Positions 36,754 to 44,704 of a stretch of DNA of 58,614 nucleotides are shown here, in pieces. The translations under genes and the position numbers were made by a program. Origin of the DNA: Mycobacterium scrofulaceum (lineage in GTDB: Bacteria > Actinomycetota > Actinomycetes > Mycobacteriales > Mycobacteriaceae); assembly GCF_002086735.1 (NCBI RefSeq), contig NZ_MVIJ01000036.1, positions 1 through 58,614 on the forward strand, written 5' to 3'. The notes beneath the pieces were generated by a model, which ran no database searches, was not told where the DNA came from, and saw nothing but the letters and a program-made list of their open reading frames with translations. How positions within the stretch are numbered: the first letter of the stretch is position 1; each line of letters begins with the position of its first letter.

Positions 36754-38079
36754 GTGAATGACAATCCGTTCGCCGGCCCATTCGCCAAGCAGCCCCGGTC
36801 GCCGTTGGAAATGCTCAACACCGTGCCGGACTCGGTGCTGCGCCGGCTGAAGCAGTACTCCGGCCGGCTGGCCACCGAGGCGGTGTCGGTCATGCAGGAC
36901 CGGCTGCCGTTCTTCGCCGACCTCGAAGCCTCCCAGCGGGCCAGCGTGGCGCTGGTGGTGCAGACGGCCATCAACAACTTCGTCGAGTGGATGCAGGACC
37001 CGCACAGCAACGTCAGCTACACCGCGCAGGCCTTCGAGCTGGTGCCCCAGGACCTGGCCCGCCGGATCGCGCTGCGGCACAGCGTGGACATGGTGCGCGT
37101 CACCATGGAGTTCTTCGAAGAGGTGCTGCCCCTGGTGGCGCGCTCCGAGGAGCAGTTGACCGCGCTGACCGTGGGCGTCCTCAAGTACAGCCGCGACCTC
37201 GCGTTCACGGCCGCCTCGGCCTACGCCAACGCGGCCGAGGCGCGGGGCACCTGGGACAGCCGGATGGAGGCCAGCGTCGTCGACGCGGTCGTCCGCGGCG
37301 ACACCGGCCCGGAGCTGTTGTCCCGGGCCGCCGCGCTCAACTGGGACACCACCGCGCCGGCGACGGTCGTGGTCGGGGTGCCCGCGCCGGGCCGCGACGG
37401 GTCGAGCGGGCCGGGCGACGACCAGCGGGCCAGCCAGCACGTCCGCGACATCGCCGCCCGCCACGGGCGCGCCGCCCTCACCGACGTGCACGGCACCTGG
37501 CTGGTCGCCATCGTGTCCGGCCAACTGTCGCCTACCGACAAATTCCTCGGCGACCTGCTGCAGGCGTTCTCCGACGGCCCGGTGGTCATCGGTCCGACGG
37601 CGCCGATGCTGACCGCGGCCTACCACAGCGCGAGTGAGGCGATCTCCGGGATGAACGCCGTCGGCGGCTGGCGGGGCGCGCCCCGGCCGGTGCTGGCCCG
37701 GGAACTCCTGCCCGAACGCGCCCTGATGGGCGACGCGTCGGCGATCGTGGCGCTGCACACCGACGTCATGGGGCCGTTGGCCGACGCGGGGCCCACGCTG
37801 ATCGAGACTCTTGACGCTTACTTAGATTGTGGCGGCGCGATTGAGGCGTGTGCCAGAAAGTTGTTCGTTCATCCAAACACGGTGCGCTACCGGCTCAAGC
37901 GGATCACCGACTTCACCGGACGCGATCCCACGCAGCCCCGCGACGCATACGTCCTGCGCGTGGCGGCGACCGTGGGCCAGCTGAACTACCCCACGGCTCC
38001 CGCTAGCGTCGGCACCACCACGATGCCTCCGGTTCCGCTGCCGGTCAGGGCCACTATCGCGGATCAACCGGCGTCATAG
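36754..38079 (+). CDS. mabR: MabR, PucR/CdaR-type transcriptional regulator of mycolic acid synthesis genes
   Basis: A 441-residue regulator orthologous to Rv2242/MabR. Residues 1-150 contain the conserved helical sensing region, a GGDEF-like-related middle domain follows, and the C-terminus has the PucR helix-turn-helix, with CARKLFVHPNTVRYRLKRI as the recognition region. In M. smegmatis MabR is an essential regulator that binds upstream of the fabD operon and responds to long-chain acyl-CoA. The GTG at 36754 (MNDNPFAGPF) matches the known N-terminus. The C-terminal tail after QLNYP is about 25 residues longer than I recall in M. tuberculosis. A perfect operator match lies 54 bp after its stop. 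Confidence 0.93.
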   Translation: MNDNPFAGPFAKQPRSPLEMLNTVPDSVLRRLKQYSGRLATEAVSVMQDRLPFFADLEASQRASVALVVQTAINNFVEWMQDPHSNVSYTAQAFELVPQDLARRIALRHSVDMVRVTMEFFEEVLPLVARSEEQLTALTVGVLKYSRDLAFTAASAYANAAEARGTWDSRMEASVVDAVVRGDTGPELLSRAAALNWDTTAPATVVVGVPAPGRDGSSGPGDDQRASQHVRDIAARHGRAALTDVHGTWLVAIVSGQLSPTDKFLGDLLQAFSDGPVVIGPTAPMLTAAYHSASEAISGMNAVGGWRGAPRPVLARELLPERALMGDASAIVALHTDVMGPLADAGPTLIETLDAYLDCGGAIEACARKLFVHPNTVRYRLKRITDFTGRDPTQPRDAYVLRVAATVGQLNYPTAPASVGTTTMPPVPLPVRATIADQPAS

Positions 38080-38132
38080 TGATCCAGGCAACAGATCGCG
38101 GCGCGGTATCGAACACGTAGCTTACGGAGCTA

Positions 38133-38153
38133 TTTTGTGGGGACTACACAAAA
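38133..38153. promoter_or_regulatory. MabR operator (TTTTGT-N9-ACAAAA) upstream of fabD
   Basis: TTTTGT at 38133-38138 and ACAAAA at 38148-38153 form a perfect inverted repeat with a nine-base spacer. This is the consensus reported for the MabR box in front of mycobacterial fasII operons. It lies 67 bp upstream of the fabD GTG, inside the only sizeable gap between mabR and fabD. The T/A-rich arms stand out sharply from the GC-rich surroundings. Confidence 0.88.
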
Positions 38154-38219
38154 ACCTAAGACCAGGTTCATAATCTGTTACACCCGCCAAAACCGTTTCC
38201 ACAGTGTTCTCTTAAACAC

Positions 38220-39128
38220 GTGATTGCTTTGCTTGCGCCCGGACAGGGTTCCCAGACCGAGGGCATGCTCTCGCCGTGGCTCGACCTGCCGGGTGCCGCG
38301 GACCAGCTCGACCTGTGGTCGAAGGCCAGCGGCCTCGACCTGGTCCGGCTGGGCACCACCGCGTCCACCGAAGAGATCACCGACACCGCGGTCACTCAGC
38401 CCCTGGTCGTCGCCGCCACGCTGCTGGCCCACCAGGAGATGACCAAGCGCGGCCTGCTGTCGGACACCGACCTGATCGTCGCGGGCCACTCGGTCGGCGA
38501 GATCGCGGCCTACGCGATCGCCGGCGTGCTGGCCGCCGATGACGCCGTCGCGCTCGCCGCCACCCGCGGCGCCGAGATGGCCAAGGCGTGCGCAATCGAG
38601 CCGACCGGCATGTCCGCGGTGCTCGGCGGTGACGAGGCCGAGGTGCTGAACCGTCTCGAGCAGCTCGATTTGTTCCCCGCCAACCGCAACGCCGCGGGCC
38701 AGATCGTCGCCGCGGGCCCGCTGACCGCGCTGGAGAAGCTGGCCGAGGACCCGCCGGCCAAGGCCCGCGTCCGCGCCCTCGGGGTGGCCGGGGCGTTCCA
38801 CACCAAGTACATGGCTCCGGCCCTCGACCGCTACGCCGCCGCGGCGGCCGCGGTCGCGACCGCCGAGCCCACCGCCACGCTGCTGTCCAACCGCGACGGA
38901 CAGCCCGTCGCCTCGGCGGCGGCGGCGATGGACGCGCTGGTCGCCCAGCTGACCCAGCCGGTGCGCTGGGACCTGTGCACGGCGACCATGCGTGACCGGG
39001 AGATCACGGCGGCGGTGGAGTTCCCCCCTGCGGGCACTCTCACCGGCATCGCCAAACGCGAACTTCGGGGGGTTGCGACCCGCGCCGTCAAGGCACCCGC
39101 AGACCTGGACGCACTGGCCGAACTCTGA
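38220..39128 (+). CDS. fabD: Malonyl-CoA:ACP transacylase
   Basis: A 302-residue transacylase that moves malonyl from CoA to AcpM for chain elongation by FAS-II. The nucleophile is Ser91 in AGHSVGE, the histidine is His194 in GAFHTKYM, and APGQGSQTEGM marks the N-terminus. Length equals M. tuberculosis FabD. The start is GTG at 38220; the region before it lacks a clear purine-rich ribosome-binding site, so the operon may begin with a short or leaderless RNA. It is the first gene of fabD-acpM-kasA-kasB-accD6, and a MabR operator lies 67 bp upstream. Confidence 0.97.
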   Translation: MIALLAPGQGSQTEGMLSPWLDLPGAADQLDLWSKASGLDLVRLGTTASTEEITDTAVTQPLVVAATLLAHQEMTKRGLLSDTDLIVAGHSVGEIAAYAIAGVLAADDAVALAATRGAEMAKACAIEPTGMSAVLGGDEAEVLNRLEQLDLFPANRNAAGQIVAAGPLTALEKLAEDPPAKARVRALGVAGAFHTKYMAPALDRYAAAAAAVATAEPTATLLSNRDGQPVASAAAAMDALVAQLTQPVRWDLCTATMRDREITAAVEFPPAGTLTGIAKRELRGVATRAVKAPADLDALAEL

Positions 39129-39210
39129 CAGCCGCATCCAGTACAACCACATAACGCTCTATAAGAACACTCTGTTCGATCAACACAACACATCACGAAG
39201 GGAAGACGCT

Positions 39211-39555
39211 GTGGCCGTCAGCCAGGAAGAAATCATCGCCGGTATCGCGGAGATCATCGAAGAGGTCACCGGTATCGAGCCGTCCGAGGTCACCCCGGAG
39301 AAGTCCTTCGTGGACGACTTGGACATCGACTCGCTGTCGATGGTTGAGATCGCGGTGCAGACCGAGGACAAGTACGGCGTGAAGATCCCGGACGAGGACC
39401 TCGCCGGCCTGCGCACCGTCGGTGACGTCGTGTCCTACATCCAGAAGCTCGAGGAAGAGAACCCCGAGGCTGCCGAGGCGCTGCGCGCCAAGCTGGAGAC
39501 CGAGAACCCCGACGCCGTGGCGAACGTCAAGGCAAGGATGGACGCGGACAAGTGA
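39211..39555 (+). CDS. acpM: Meromycolate extension acyl carrier protein AcpM
   Basis: A 114-residue acyl carrier protein that holds growing meromycolate chains on a 4'-phosphopantetheine arm. The attachment site is Ser41 in DLDIDSLSMVE. Residues 1-80 form the usual ACP bundle. The last 35 residues are the charged C-terminal extension (EEENPEAAEAL... and a repeated ENPDAVAN) that is special to mycobacterial AcpM. GTG at 39211 is preceded by GAAGGGAAG. The stop overlaps the kasA GTG start (GTGA), coupling carrier and condensing enzyme. Confidence 0.97.
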   Translation: MAVSQEEIIAGIAEIIEEVTGIEPSEVTPEKSFVDDLDIDSLSMVEIAVQTEDKYGVKIPDEDLAGLRTVGDVVSYIQKLEEENPEAAEALRAKLETENPDAVANVKARMDADK

Positions 39556-40802
39556 GCAAGCCTTCCACTGCTAATGGCGGTTACCCCAGCGTTGTGGTGA
39601 CCGCCGTCACGGCGACGACGTCGATCGCGCCGGACATCGAGAGCACGTGGAAGGGTTTGTTGGCCGGCGAAAGCGGCATCCACGTCCTCGAAGACGAGTT
39701 CATCACCAAGTGGGATCTGCCCGTCAAGATCGGTGGGCACCTCAAGGAGCCCATCGACGAGCACATGAGCAGGCTCGACCTGCGCCGGATGTCCTACGTC
39801 CAGCGGTTGGCCAAGCTGCTCAGCACTCAGCTGTGGGAGTCCGCCGGCAACCCGGAGCTCGACCCCGACCGGTTCTCGGTCGTGGTCGGCACCGGGCTCG
39901 GTGGCGCCGAGCGGATCGTCGAGAGCTACGACCTGATGAACGAGGGCGGCCCCCGCAAGGTGTCGCCGCTCGCCGTTCAGATGATCATGCCCAACGGCGC
40001 CGCGGCGGTGGTCGGGCTGCAGCTCGGGGCGCGTGCCGGGGTGATCACCCCGGTGTCGGCCTGTTCGTCGGGCTCCGAGGCGATCGCGCACGCGTGGCGC
40101 CAGATCGTCATGGGTGACGCGGACGTCGCCGTCTGTGGTGGCGTCGAGGGTCCCATCGAGGCGCTGCCCATCGCGGCGTTCTCGATGATGCGGGCCATGT
40201 CCACGCGCAACGACGAGCCCGAGCGCGCGTCGCGGCCGTTCGACAAGGACCGCGACGGCTTCGTGTTCGGCGAGGCCGGGGCCATGATGCTCATCGAGAC
40301 CGAGGAGCACGCCAAGGCCCGCGGCGCCAAGCCACTGGCCCGGTTGATGGGTGCCGGCATCACCTCGGACGCGTTCCACATGGTGGCGCCGGCCGCGGAC
40401 GGCGTGCGCGCCGGCCGGGCGATGCAACGGTCGCTCGAGTTGGCCGGCTTGTCGCCCAAGGACATCGACCACGTCAACGCCCACGGGACGGCGACGCCGA
40501 TCGGTGACACGGCCGAGGCCAACGCCATCCGCGTCGCCGGCTGCGAGCAAGCCGCGGTGTACGCACCGAAATCCGCACTGGGCCACTCCATCGGGGCGGT
40601 CGGTGCGTTGGAATCTGTCCTCACGGTATTGAGCCTTCGGGACGGCGTGATACCGCCGACACTGAACTACGAAACCCCAGATCCCGAGATCGACCTCGAT
40701 GTTGTCGCGGGCGAACCTCGCTACGGCGATTTCCGTTACGCCATCAACAACTCGTTCGGATTCGGTGGCCACAACGTGGCTCTCGCCTTCGGGCGGTACT
40801 GA
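39552..40802 (+). CDS. kasA: Beta-ketoacyl-ACP synthase KasA
   Basis: A 416-residue KAS I/II-type condensing enzyme that elongates meromycolate precursors with malonyl-AcpM. The catalytic triad sits at exactly the KasA numbering: Cys171 in SACSSGSE, His311 in VNAHGTATP and His345 in KSALGHSIG (Lys340 nearby). It is essential in M. tuberculosis and the target of thiolactomycin. GTG at 39552 overlaps the acpM stop. Between its stop and kasB lies an 83-bp spacer with a strong hairpin. Confidence 0.98.
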   Translation: MSKPSTANGGYPSVVVTAVTATTSIAPDIESTWKGLLAGESGIHVLEDEFITKWDLPVKIGGHLKEPIDEHMSRLDLRRMSYVQRLAKLLSTQLWESAGNPELDPDRFSVVVGTGLGGAERIVESYDLMNEGGPRKVSPLAVQMIMPNGAAAVVGLQLGARAGVITPVSACSSGSEAIAHAWRQIVMGDADVAVCGGVEGPIEALPIAAFSMMRAMSTRNDEPERASRPFDKDRDGFVFGEAGAMMLIETEEHAKARGAKPLARLMGAGITSDAFHMVAPAADGVRAGRAMQRSLELAGLSPKDIDHVNAHGTATPIGDTAEANAIRVAGCEQAAVYAPKSALGHSIGAVGALESVLTVLSLRDGVIPPTLNYETPDPEIDLDVVAGEPRYGDFRYAINNSFGFGGHNVALAFGRY

Positions 40803-40811
40803 GGCTGGATG

Positions 40812-40856
40812 GTGGTGACGCGCTTCCCCCGGCCTCGCCGGGCTCGCGATCACCAC
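40812..40856 (+). terminator. Intercistronic stem-loop between kasA and kasB
   Basis: GTGGTGA (40812-40818) pairs with TCACCAC (40850-40856). CGCG (40819-40822) pairs with CGCG (40845-40848), leaving one bulged A. An inner CCCGG/CCGGG stem (40828-40832, 40838-40842) closes a five-base loop. No run of T follows, so it is not a classical terminator. It could attenuate transcription or stabilise the upstream RNA, setting the kasA:kasB ratio. The kasB ribosome-binding site (AAAGGAA) lies just after it. Confidence 0.55.
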
Positions 40857-40885
40857 TAAGCACGAAAGGAACGTTCGCAAGACCC

Positions 40886-42145
40886 ATGACAGAGCTAGTT
40901 ACCGGGAAAACACTCCCGAACGTGGTCGTCACCGGCGTTGCCATGACGACCGCTCTGGCAACTGATGCCGAGACCACCTGGAAGCTGTTGTTGGACAGCC
41001 AAAGTGGTATCCGCAGGCTCGACGACCCGTTCGTCGAGGAGTTCGACCTGCCGGTCAAGATCGGTGGGCACCTGTTGGAGGAATTCGACAGCCAGATGAC
41101 CCGCGTCGAGCTGCGCCGCACGGGTTACCTGCAGCGGATGTCCACCATCTTGAGCCGCCGGGTCTGGGAGAACGCCGGCTCGCCCGAGGTGGACGCCGAC
41201 CGCTTGATGGTGTCCATCGGCACCGGCCTGGGCTCGTCGGAGGAGATGGTCTTCAGCTACGACGACATGCGCGCTCGTGGCATGAAGGCCGTCTCGCCGC
41301 TCGGGGTGCAGAAGTACATGCCCAACGGCGCCGCCGCGGCGGTGGGCCTGGAACGGCACGCCAAGGCCGGCGTGATCACGCCCGTGTCAGCCTGCGCGTC
41401 CGGTTCCGAGGGCGTGGCGCAGGCCTGGCGCAACATCGTCTTCGGTGAGGCCGACATCGCCATCTGCGGCGGCGTCGAGACCAAGATCGAGGCGGTGCCG
41501 ATCGCGGCGTTCGCCCAGATGCGCATCGTGATGTCCACCAAGAACGACGACCCGGCGGGCGCCTGCCGCCCATTCGACCGGGACCGCACCGGCTTCGTGT
41601 TCGGCGAGGCGGGCGCGCTCATGGTGATCGAGACCGAGGAGCACGCGAAGGCCCGCGGGGCCAACATCCTGGCCCGGATCATGGGGGCCGCCATCACCTC
41701 GGACGGCTACCACATGGTTGCGCCGGACCCCAACGGTCTGCGGGCCGGGCACGCGATGAGCCGGGCGATTCAGCTGGCCGGCCTGAGCCCGAGCGACATC
41801 CAGCACGTGAACGCGCACGCCACCGGCACCTCGGTGGGTGACGTCGCCGAGGCCAAGGCGATCAACAACGCGTTGGGTGCCCACGGCGGCAATGCCGCCG
41901 TGTTCGCGCCGAAGGCGGCGCTGGGCCACTCGGTGGGCGCCGTGGGCGCGGTCGAGTCGATCCTGACCGTGCTCGCGCTGCGGGACCAGGTCGTTCCGCC
42001 GACGCTGAACCTCGAAAATCTCGACCCGGAAATCGATCTGGACGTGGTGGCGGGCAAGCCGCGGCCGGGCAACTACGAGTACGCCATCAACAACTCGTTC
42101 GGATTCGGCGGGCACAACGTCGCGATCGCGTTCGGGCGGTACTGA
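40886..42145 (+). CDS. kasB: Beta-ketoacyl-ACP synthase KasB
   Basis: A 419-residue paralogue of KasA that carries out the last elongation steps to full-length mycolates. Loss of KasB in M. tuberculosis shortens mycolates and removes acid-fastness and virulence. Cys170 (SACASGSE), His311 (VNAHATGTS) and His348 (KAALGHSVG) complete the triad. ATG at 40886 begins MTELVTGKTLPNVVVTG; AAAGGAA stands about 15 bases before it, which is far, so initiation may be weak. It is separated from accD6 by 46 bp. Confidence 0.97.
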   Translation: MTELVTGKTLPNVVVTGVAMTTALATDAETTWKLLLDSQSGIRRLDDPFVEEFDLPVKIGGHLLEEFDSQMTRVELRRTGYLQRMSTILSRRVWENAGSPEVDADRLMVSIGTGLGSSEEMVFSYDDMRARGMKAVSPLGVQKYMPNGAAAAVGLERHAKAGVITPVSACASGSEGVAQAWRNIVFGEADIAICGGVETKIEAVPIAAFAQMRIVMSTKNDDPAGACRPFDRDRTGFVFGEAGALMVIETEEHAKARGANILARIMGAAITSDGYHMVAPDPNGLRAGHAMSRAIQLAGLSPSDIQHVNAHATGTSVGDVAEAKAINNALGAHGGNAAVFAPKAALGHSVGAVGAVESILTVLALRDQVVPPTLNLENLDPEIDLDVVAGKPRPGNYEYAINNSFGFGGHNVAIAFGRY

Positions 42146-42191
42146 GCACCGCTTCTCAACCGAGAGCACACCGGAGAACAGGAGACCTGCG

Positions 42192-43613
42192 ATGACAATC
42201 ATGGCCCCCGCGTCGGTCGGCGAGTCGCTCGACCCCAGGGACCCGTTGCTGCGTCTGAGCAACTTCTTCGACGAGGGCAGCGTCGAGCTGCTGCACGAGC
42301 GTGACCGCTCGGGTGTGCTGTCGGCTTCGGGCACCGTGAACGGCGTGCGCACGATCGCGTTCTGCACCGACGGCACCGTGATGGGCGGCGCCATGGGTGT
42401 CGAGGGGTGCGCGCACATCGTCAACGCCTACGACACCGCCATCGAGGAACAGAGCCCGATCGTGGGGATCTGGCACTCCGGCGGCGCGCGCCTGGCCGAG
42501 GGCGTGAAGGCGCTGCACGCGGTCGGGACGGTGTTCGAGGCGATGATCCGCGCGTCCGGCTACGTCCCGCAGATCTCGGTGGTGGTCGGTTTCGCCGCCG
42601 GCGGTGCCGCCTACGGCCCGGCGCTGACCGATGTCATCGTGATGGCGCCGGAGAGCCGGGTCTTCGTCACCGGGCCCGACGTGGTGCGCAGTGTCACCGG
42701 CGAGGACGTGGACATGGCGTCCCTCGGCGGCCCCGAGACCCACCACAAGAAGTCCGGGGTGTGCCACATCGTCGCCGACGACGAGCTCGACGCCTACGAG
42801 CGTGGCCGTCGCCTGGTCGGATTGTTCTGCCAGCAGGGGCATTTCGACCGCACCAAGGCGGAGGCCGGTGACACCGACATCCACGCGTTGCTGCCGGAGT
42901 CGGCGCGGCGGGCCTACGACGTGCGCCCGATCGTGACCGCGATTTTGGACGACGAGACGCCGTTCGACGAGTTCCAGGCCAACTGGGCGCCGTCGATGGT
43001 GATCGGCCTGGGCCGGCTGTCGGGTCGCACGGTCGGCGTGCTGGCGAACAACCCGCTGCGGCTGGGTGGCTGCCTGAACTCCGAAAGCGCCGAGAAGGCG
43101 GCACGTTTCGTGCGGCTGTGTGACGCGTTCGGGATTCCGCTGGTCGTGGTCGTCGACGTGCCGGGCTACCTGCCCGGTGTCGACCAGGAGTGGGGCGGCG
43201 TGGTGCGCCGCGGCGCGAAGCTGCTGCACGCGTTCGGCGAGTGCACGGTCCCGCGCGTCACCCTGGTCACCCGAAAGACCTACGGCGGGGCCTACATTGC
43301 GATGAACTCCCGGTCGCTGAACGCGACCAAGGTGTACGCCTGGCCGGATGCCGAAGTCGCCGTGATGGGCGCCAAGGCCGCCGTCGGCATCCTGCACAAG
43401 AAGAAGCTGGCCGCCGCGGCCGATCACGAGCGCGAGGCGCTGCACGACGAGCTGGCCGCCGAGCACGAGAAGATCGCCGGCGGTGTGGACAGCGCCATCG
43501 AGATCGGTGTGGTCGACGAGAAGATCGACCCGTCGCACACCCGCAGCAAGCTCACCGAGGCGCTGGCCCAGGCGCCGGCCCGCCGCGGTCGCCACAAGAA
43601 CATCCCGCTGTAG
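42192..43613 (+). CDS. accD6: Acyl-CoA carboxylase beta subunit (carboxyltransferase) AccD6
   Basis: A 473-residue carboxyltransferase subunit that, with a biotinylated AccA3-type alpha subunit, makes malonyl-CoA for FAS-I and FAS-II. The crotonase-like halves are visible: GIWHSGGARLAEGV and VVVGFAAGGAAYGPALTDVI in the N-terminal domain (acyl-CoA oxyanion glycines), and VVDVPGYLPGVDQEWGGVVRRGAKLL, KTYGGAYIAMNSRSL and the AVMGAKAAVGIL segment in the C-terminal domain. ATG at 42192 follows CAGGAGACCTGCG. It is the last gene of the fabD operon; a perfect hairpin element begins 16 bp after its stop. Confidence 0.97.
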   Translation: MTIMAPASVGESLDPRDPLLRLSNFFDEGSVELLHERDRSGVLSASGTVNGVRTIAFCTDGTVMGGAMGVEGCAHIVNAYDTAIEEQSPIVGIWHSGGARLAEGVKALHAVGTVFEAMIRASGYVPQISVVVGFAAGGAAYGPALTDVIVMAPESRVFVTGPDVVRSVTGEDVDMASLGGPETHHKKSGVCHIVADDELDAYERGRRLVGLFCQQGHFDRTKAEAGDTDIHALLPESARRAYDVRPIVTAILDDETPFDEFQANWAPSMVIGLGRLSGRTVGVLANNPLRLGGCLNSESAEKAARFVRLCDAFGIPLVVVVDVPGYLPGVDQEWGGVVRRGAKLLHAFGECTVPRVTLVTRKTYGGAYIAMNSRSLNATKVYAWPDAEVAVMGAKAAVGILHKKKLAAAADHEREALHDELAAEHEKIAGGVDSAIEIGVVDEKIDPSHTRSKLTEALAQAPARRGRHKNIPL

Positions 43614-43628
43614 GTCACCCTTTAACGG

Positions 43629-43686
43629 CGAGCAGACGCAAAATCGCACGCGCGGTACCCGCGCCGTGCGATTTTGCGTCTGCTCG
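43629..43686. repeat. 58-bp hairpin element, left copy (inverted partner at 44640)
   Basis: Two perfect 21-base arms (43629-43649 and 43666-43686, beginning CGAGCAGACGCAAAATCGCA) surround a 16-base GC-rich centre with GGTACC. The element is repeated in reverse orientation at 44640-44697 on the other side of the AbiEi/DUF559 gene. Position 16 bp after the accD6 stop suits a transcription terminator, but there is no poly-T tract of useful length outside the stem. The next possible start codon, a TTG inside the right arm, was rejected as a gene start. Confidence 0.9.
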
Positions 43687-43745
43687 GTGGGCTAATCCCC
43701 AGGGGTGACTGGCGGATTCGAGCCCGCTCTTCGCATGCTTCCGCG

Positions 43746-44633
43746 GTGCACAATGAAGCGCTCAACCTCCTGTACAGAACCGGCGGGTTCGCGACGACCA
43801 CACAGCTGCTGACAGTCATGACTCGTCAACAGCTAGACGTTCAAGTCCGAAACGGTGGACTTGTCCGCGTGTGGCACGGAGTTTACGGTGCAGCGCAGCC
43901 AAATTTTCTGGGACGCTTGGCCGCACTGGATGTCTTCATGGGTCGGCATGCGGTGGCGTGCATGGGCACTGCCGCGGCGTTGTACGGGTTCGACACCGAG
44001 AACACCATGGCTATTCACGTTCTCGATCCCGGCATACGCATGCGCCCTACGGGCGGCCTGATGGTTCACCAACGCACCGGAGCCCGGCTCCAACGAATAG
44101 GGGGTCGTCTAGCGACGGCACCGGCATGGACCGCAGTGGAGGTCGCAAGGCAGCTGCGCCGGCCGAGGGCACTGGCGACGCTCGACGCGGCATTGCGCTC
44201 GATGTGGTGCACTCGCAATGAAATTGGTCAAGCCGTCGAGGAGCAGCGAGGACGTCGAGGCATCGTTGCTGTGCGCGCACTGCTGCCATTGGCGGATGGC
44301 CGTGCGGAATCGGCCATGGAAAGCGAGGCGCGACTGGTCATGCTCGATCGAGGGCTACCGCTCCCTGAGCTGCAGCATCCGATCGTCGGCCGCGATGGCG
44401 AGTTGTGGCGCGTCGACTTCGCCTGGCCGGACATGCGATTGGCAGCAGAATACGAGAGCATCGACTGGCATGTTGGTCGCACGGAAATGCTGCGCGACAA
44501 GTCGCGGTGGGCCAGGATCCAGGAGCTTGGGTGGACGATCATCCCAATAGTCGTCGACGACGTGCGGCGGGAACCCGACCGCCTCGCCGACCGCATCGCA
44601 ACCCACCTGAATCGCCCGCTGATGGCTAGTTAA
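43746..44633 (+). CDS. AbiEi-like N-terminal / DUF559 nuclease-like C-terminal protein
   Basis: A 295-residue protein. Residues 1-110 resemble the AbiEi-type antitoxin winged-helix region (GGFATTTQLL, RNGGLVRVWHGVYGA, AVACMGTAAALYGF). Residues 185-295 resemble DUF559, a Vsr-like PD-(D/E)xK nuclease fold, with candidate active-site residues Glu192/Glu194, Asp224 (RVDFAWPD), Glu235 and Glu237 (AAEYES), and Lys252. Whether it cuts DNA is not known. GTG at 43746 is the chosen start. Base composition is clearly lower in GC than its neighbours (about 53% in 43801-43860 by hand count against about 72% in an accD6 sample), a sign of transfer. It is flanked by two inverted 58-bp hairpin elements. No separate toxin gene is adjacent. 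Confidence 0.78.
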   Translation: MHNEALNLLYRTGGFATTTQLLTVMTRQQLDVQVRNGGLVRVWHGVYGAAQPNFLGRLAALDVFMGRHAVACMGTAAALYGFDTENTMAIHVLDPGIRMRPTGGLMVHQRTGARLQRIGGRLATAPAWTAVEVARQLRRPRALATLDAALRSMWCTRNEIGQAVEEQRGRRGIVAVRALLPLADGRAESAMESEARLVMLDRGLPLPELQHPIVGRDGELWRVDFAWPDMRLAAEYESIDWHVGRTEMLRDKSRWARIQELGWTIIPIVVDDVRREPDRLADRIATHLNRPLMAS

Positions 44634-44639
44634 CTCCGC

Positions 44640-44697
44640 CGAGCAGACACAAAATCGCACGGCGCGGGTACCGCGCGTGCGATTTTGTGTCTGCTCG
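44640..44697. repeat. 58-bp hairpin element, right copy (inverted partner of 43629)
   Basis: The reverse complement of this element matches the left copy at every base except one pair. Arms are 44640-44660 and 44677-44697, and the 16-base centre is the exact reverse complement of the left centre. The left arm has GACAC where the other copy has GACGC, and the right arm has the matching GTGTC, so the stem stays perfect. It lies between two convergent genes (ends at 44633 and 44705), a good place for a two-way terminator. Confidence 0.9.
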
Positions 44698-44704
44698 CGG
44701 GCCG

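Noticed and set aside
43674..43745. An upstream TTG start for the AbiEi/DUF559 gene.
   Set aside because: The TTG lies in the right arm of the hairpin element and the added 24 residues do not look conserved; the GTG at 43746 is the more natural start.
43629..44697. The two palindromes as a CRISPR array or rho-independent terminators only.
   Set aside because: There are only two copies, 953 bp apart and in opposite orientation with no spacers, so not CRISPR. A terminator role remains possible, but the missing T-tract and the paired inverted layout go beyond it.
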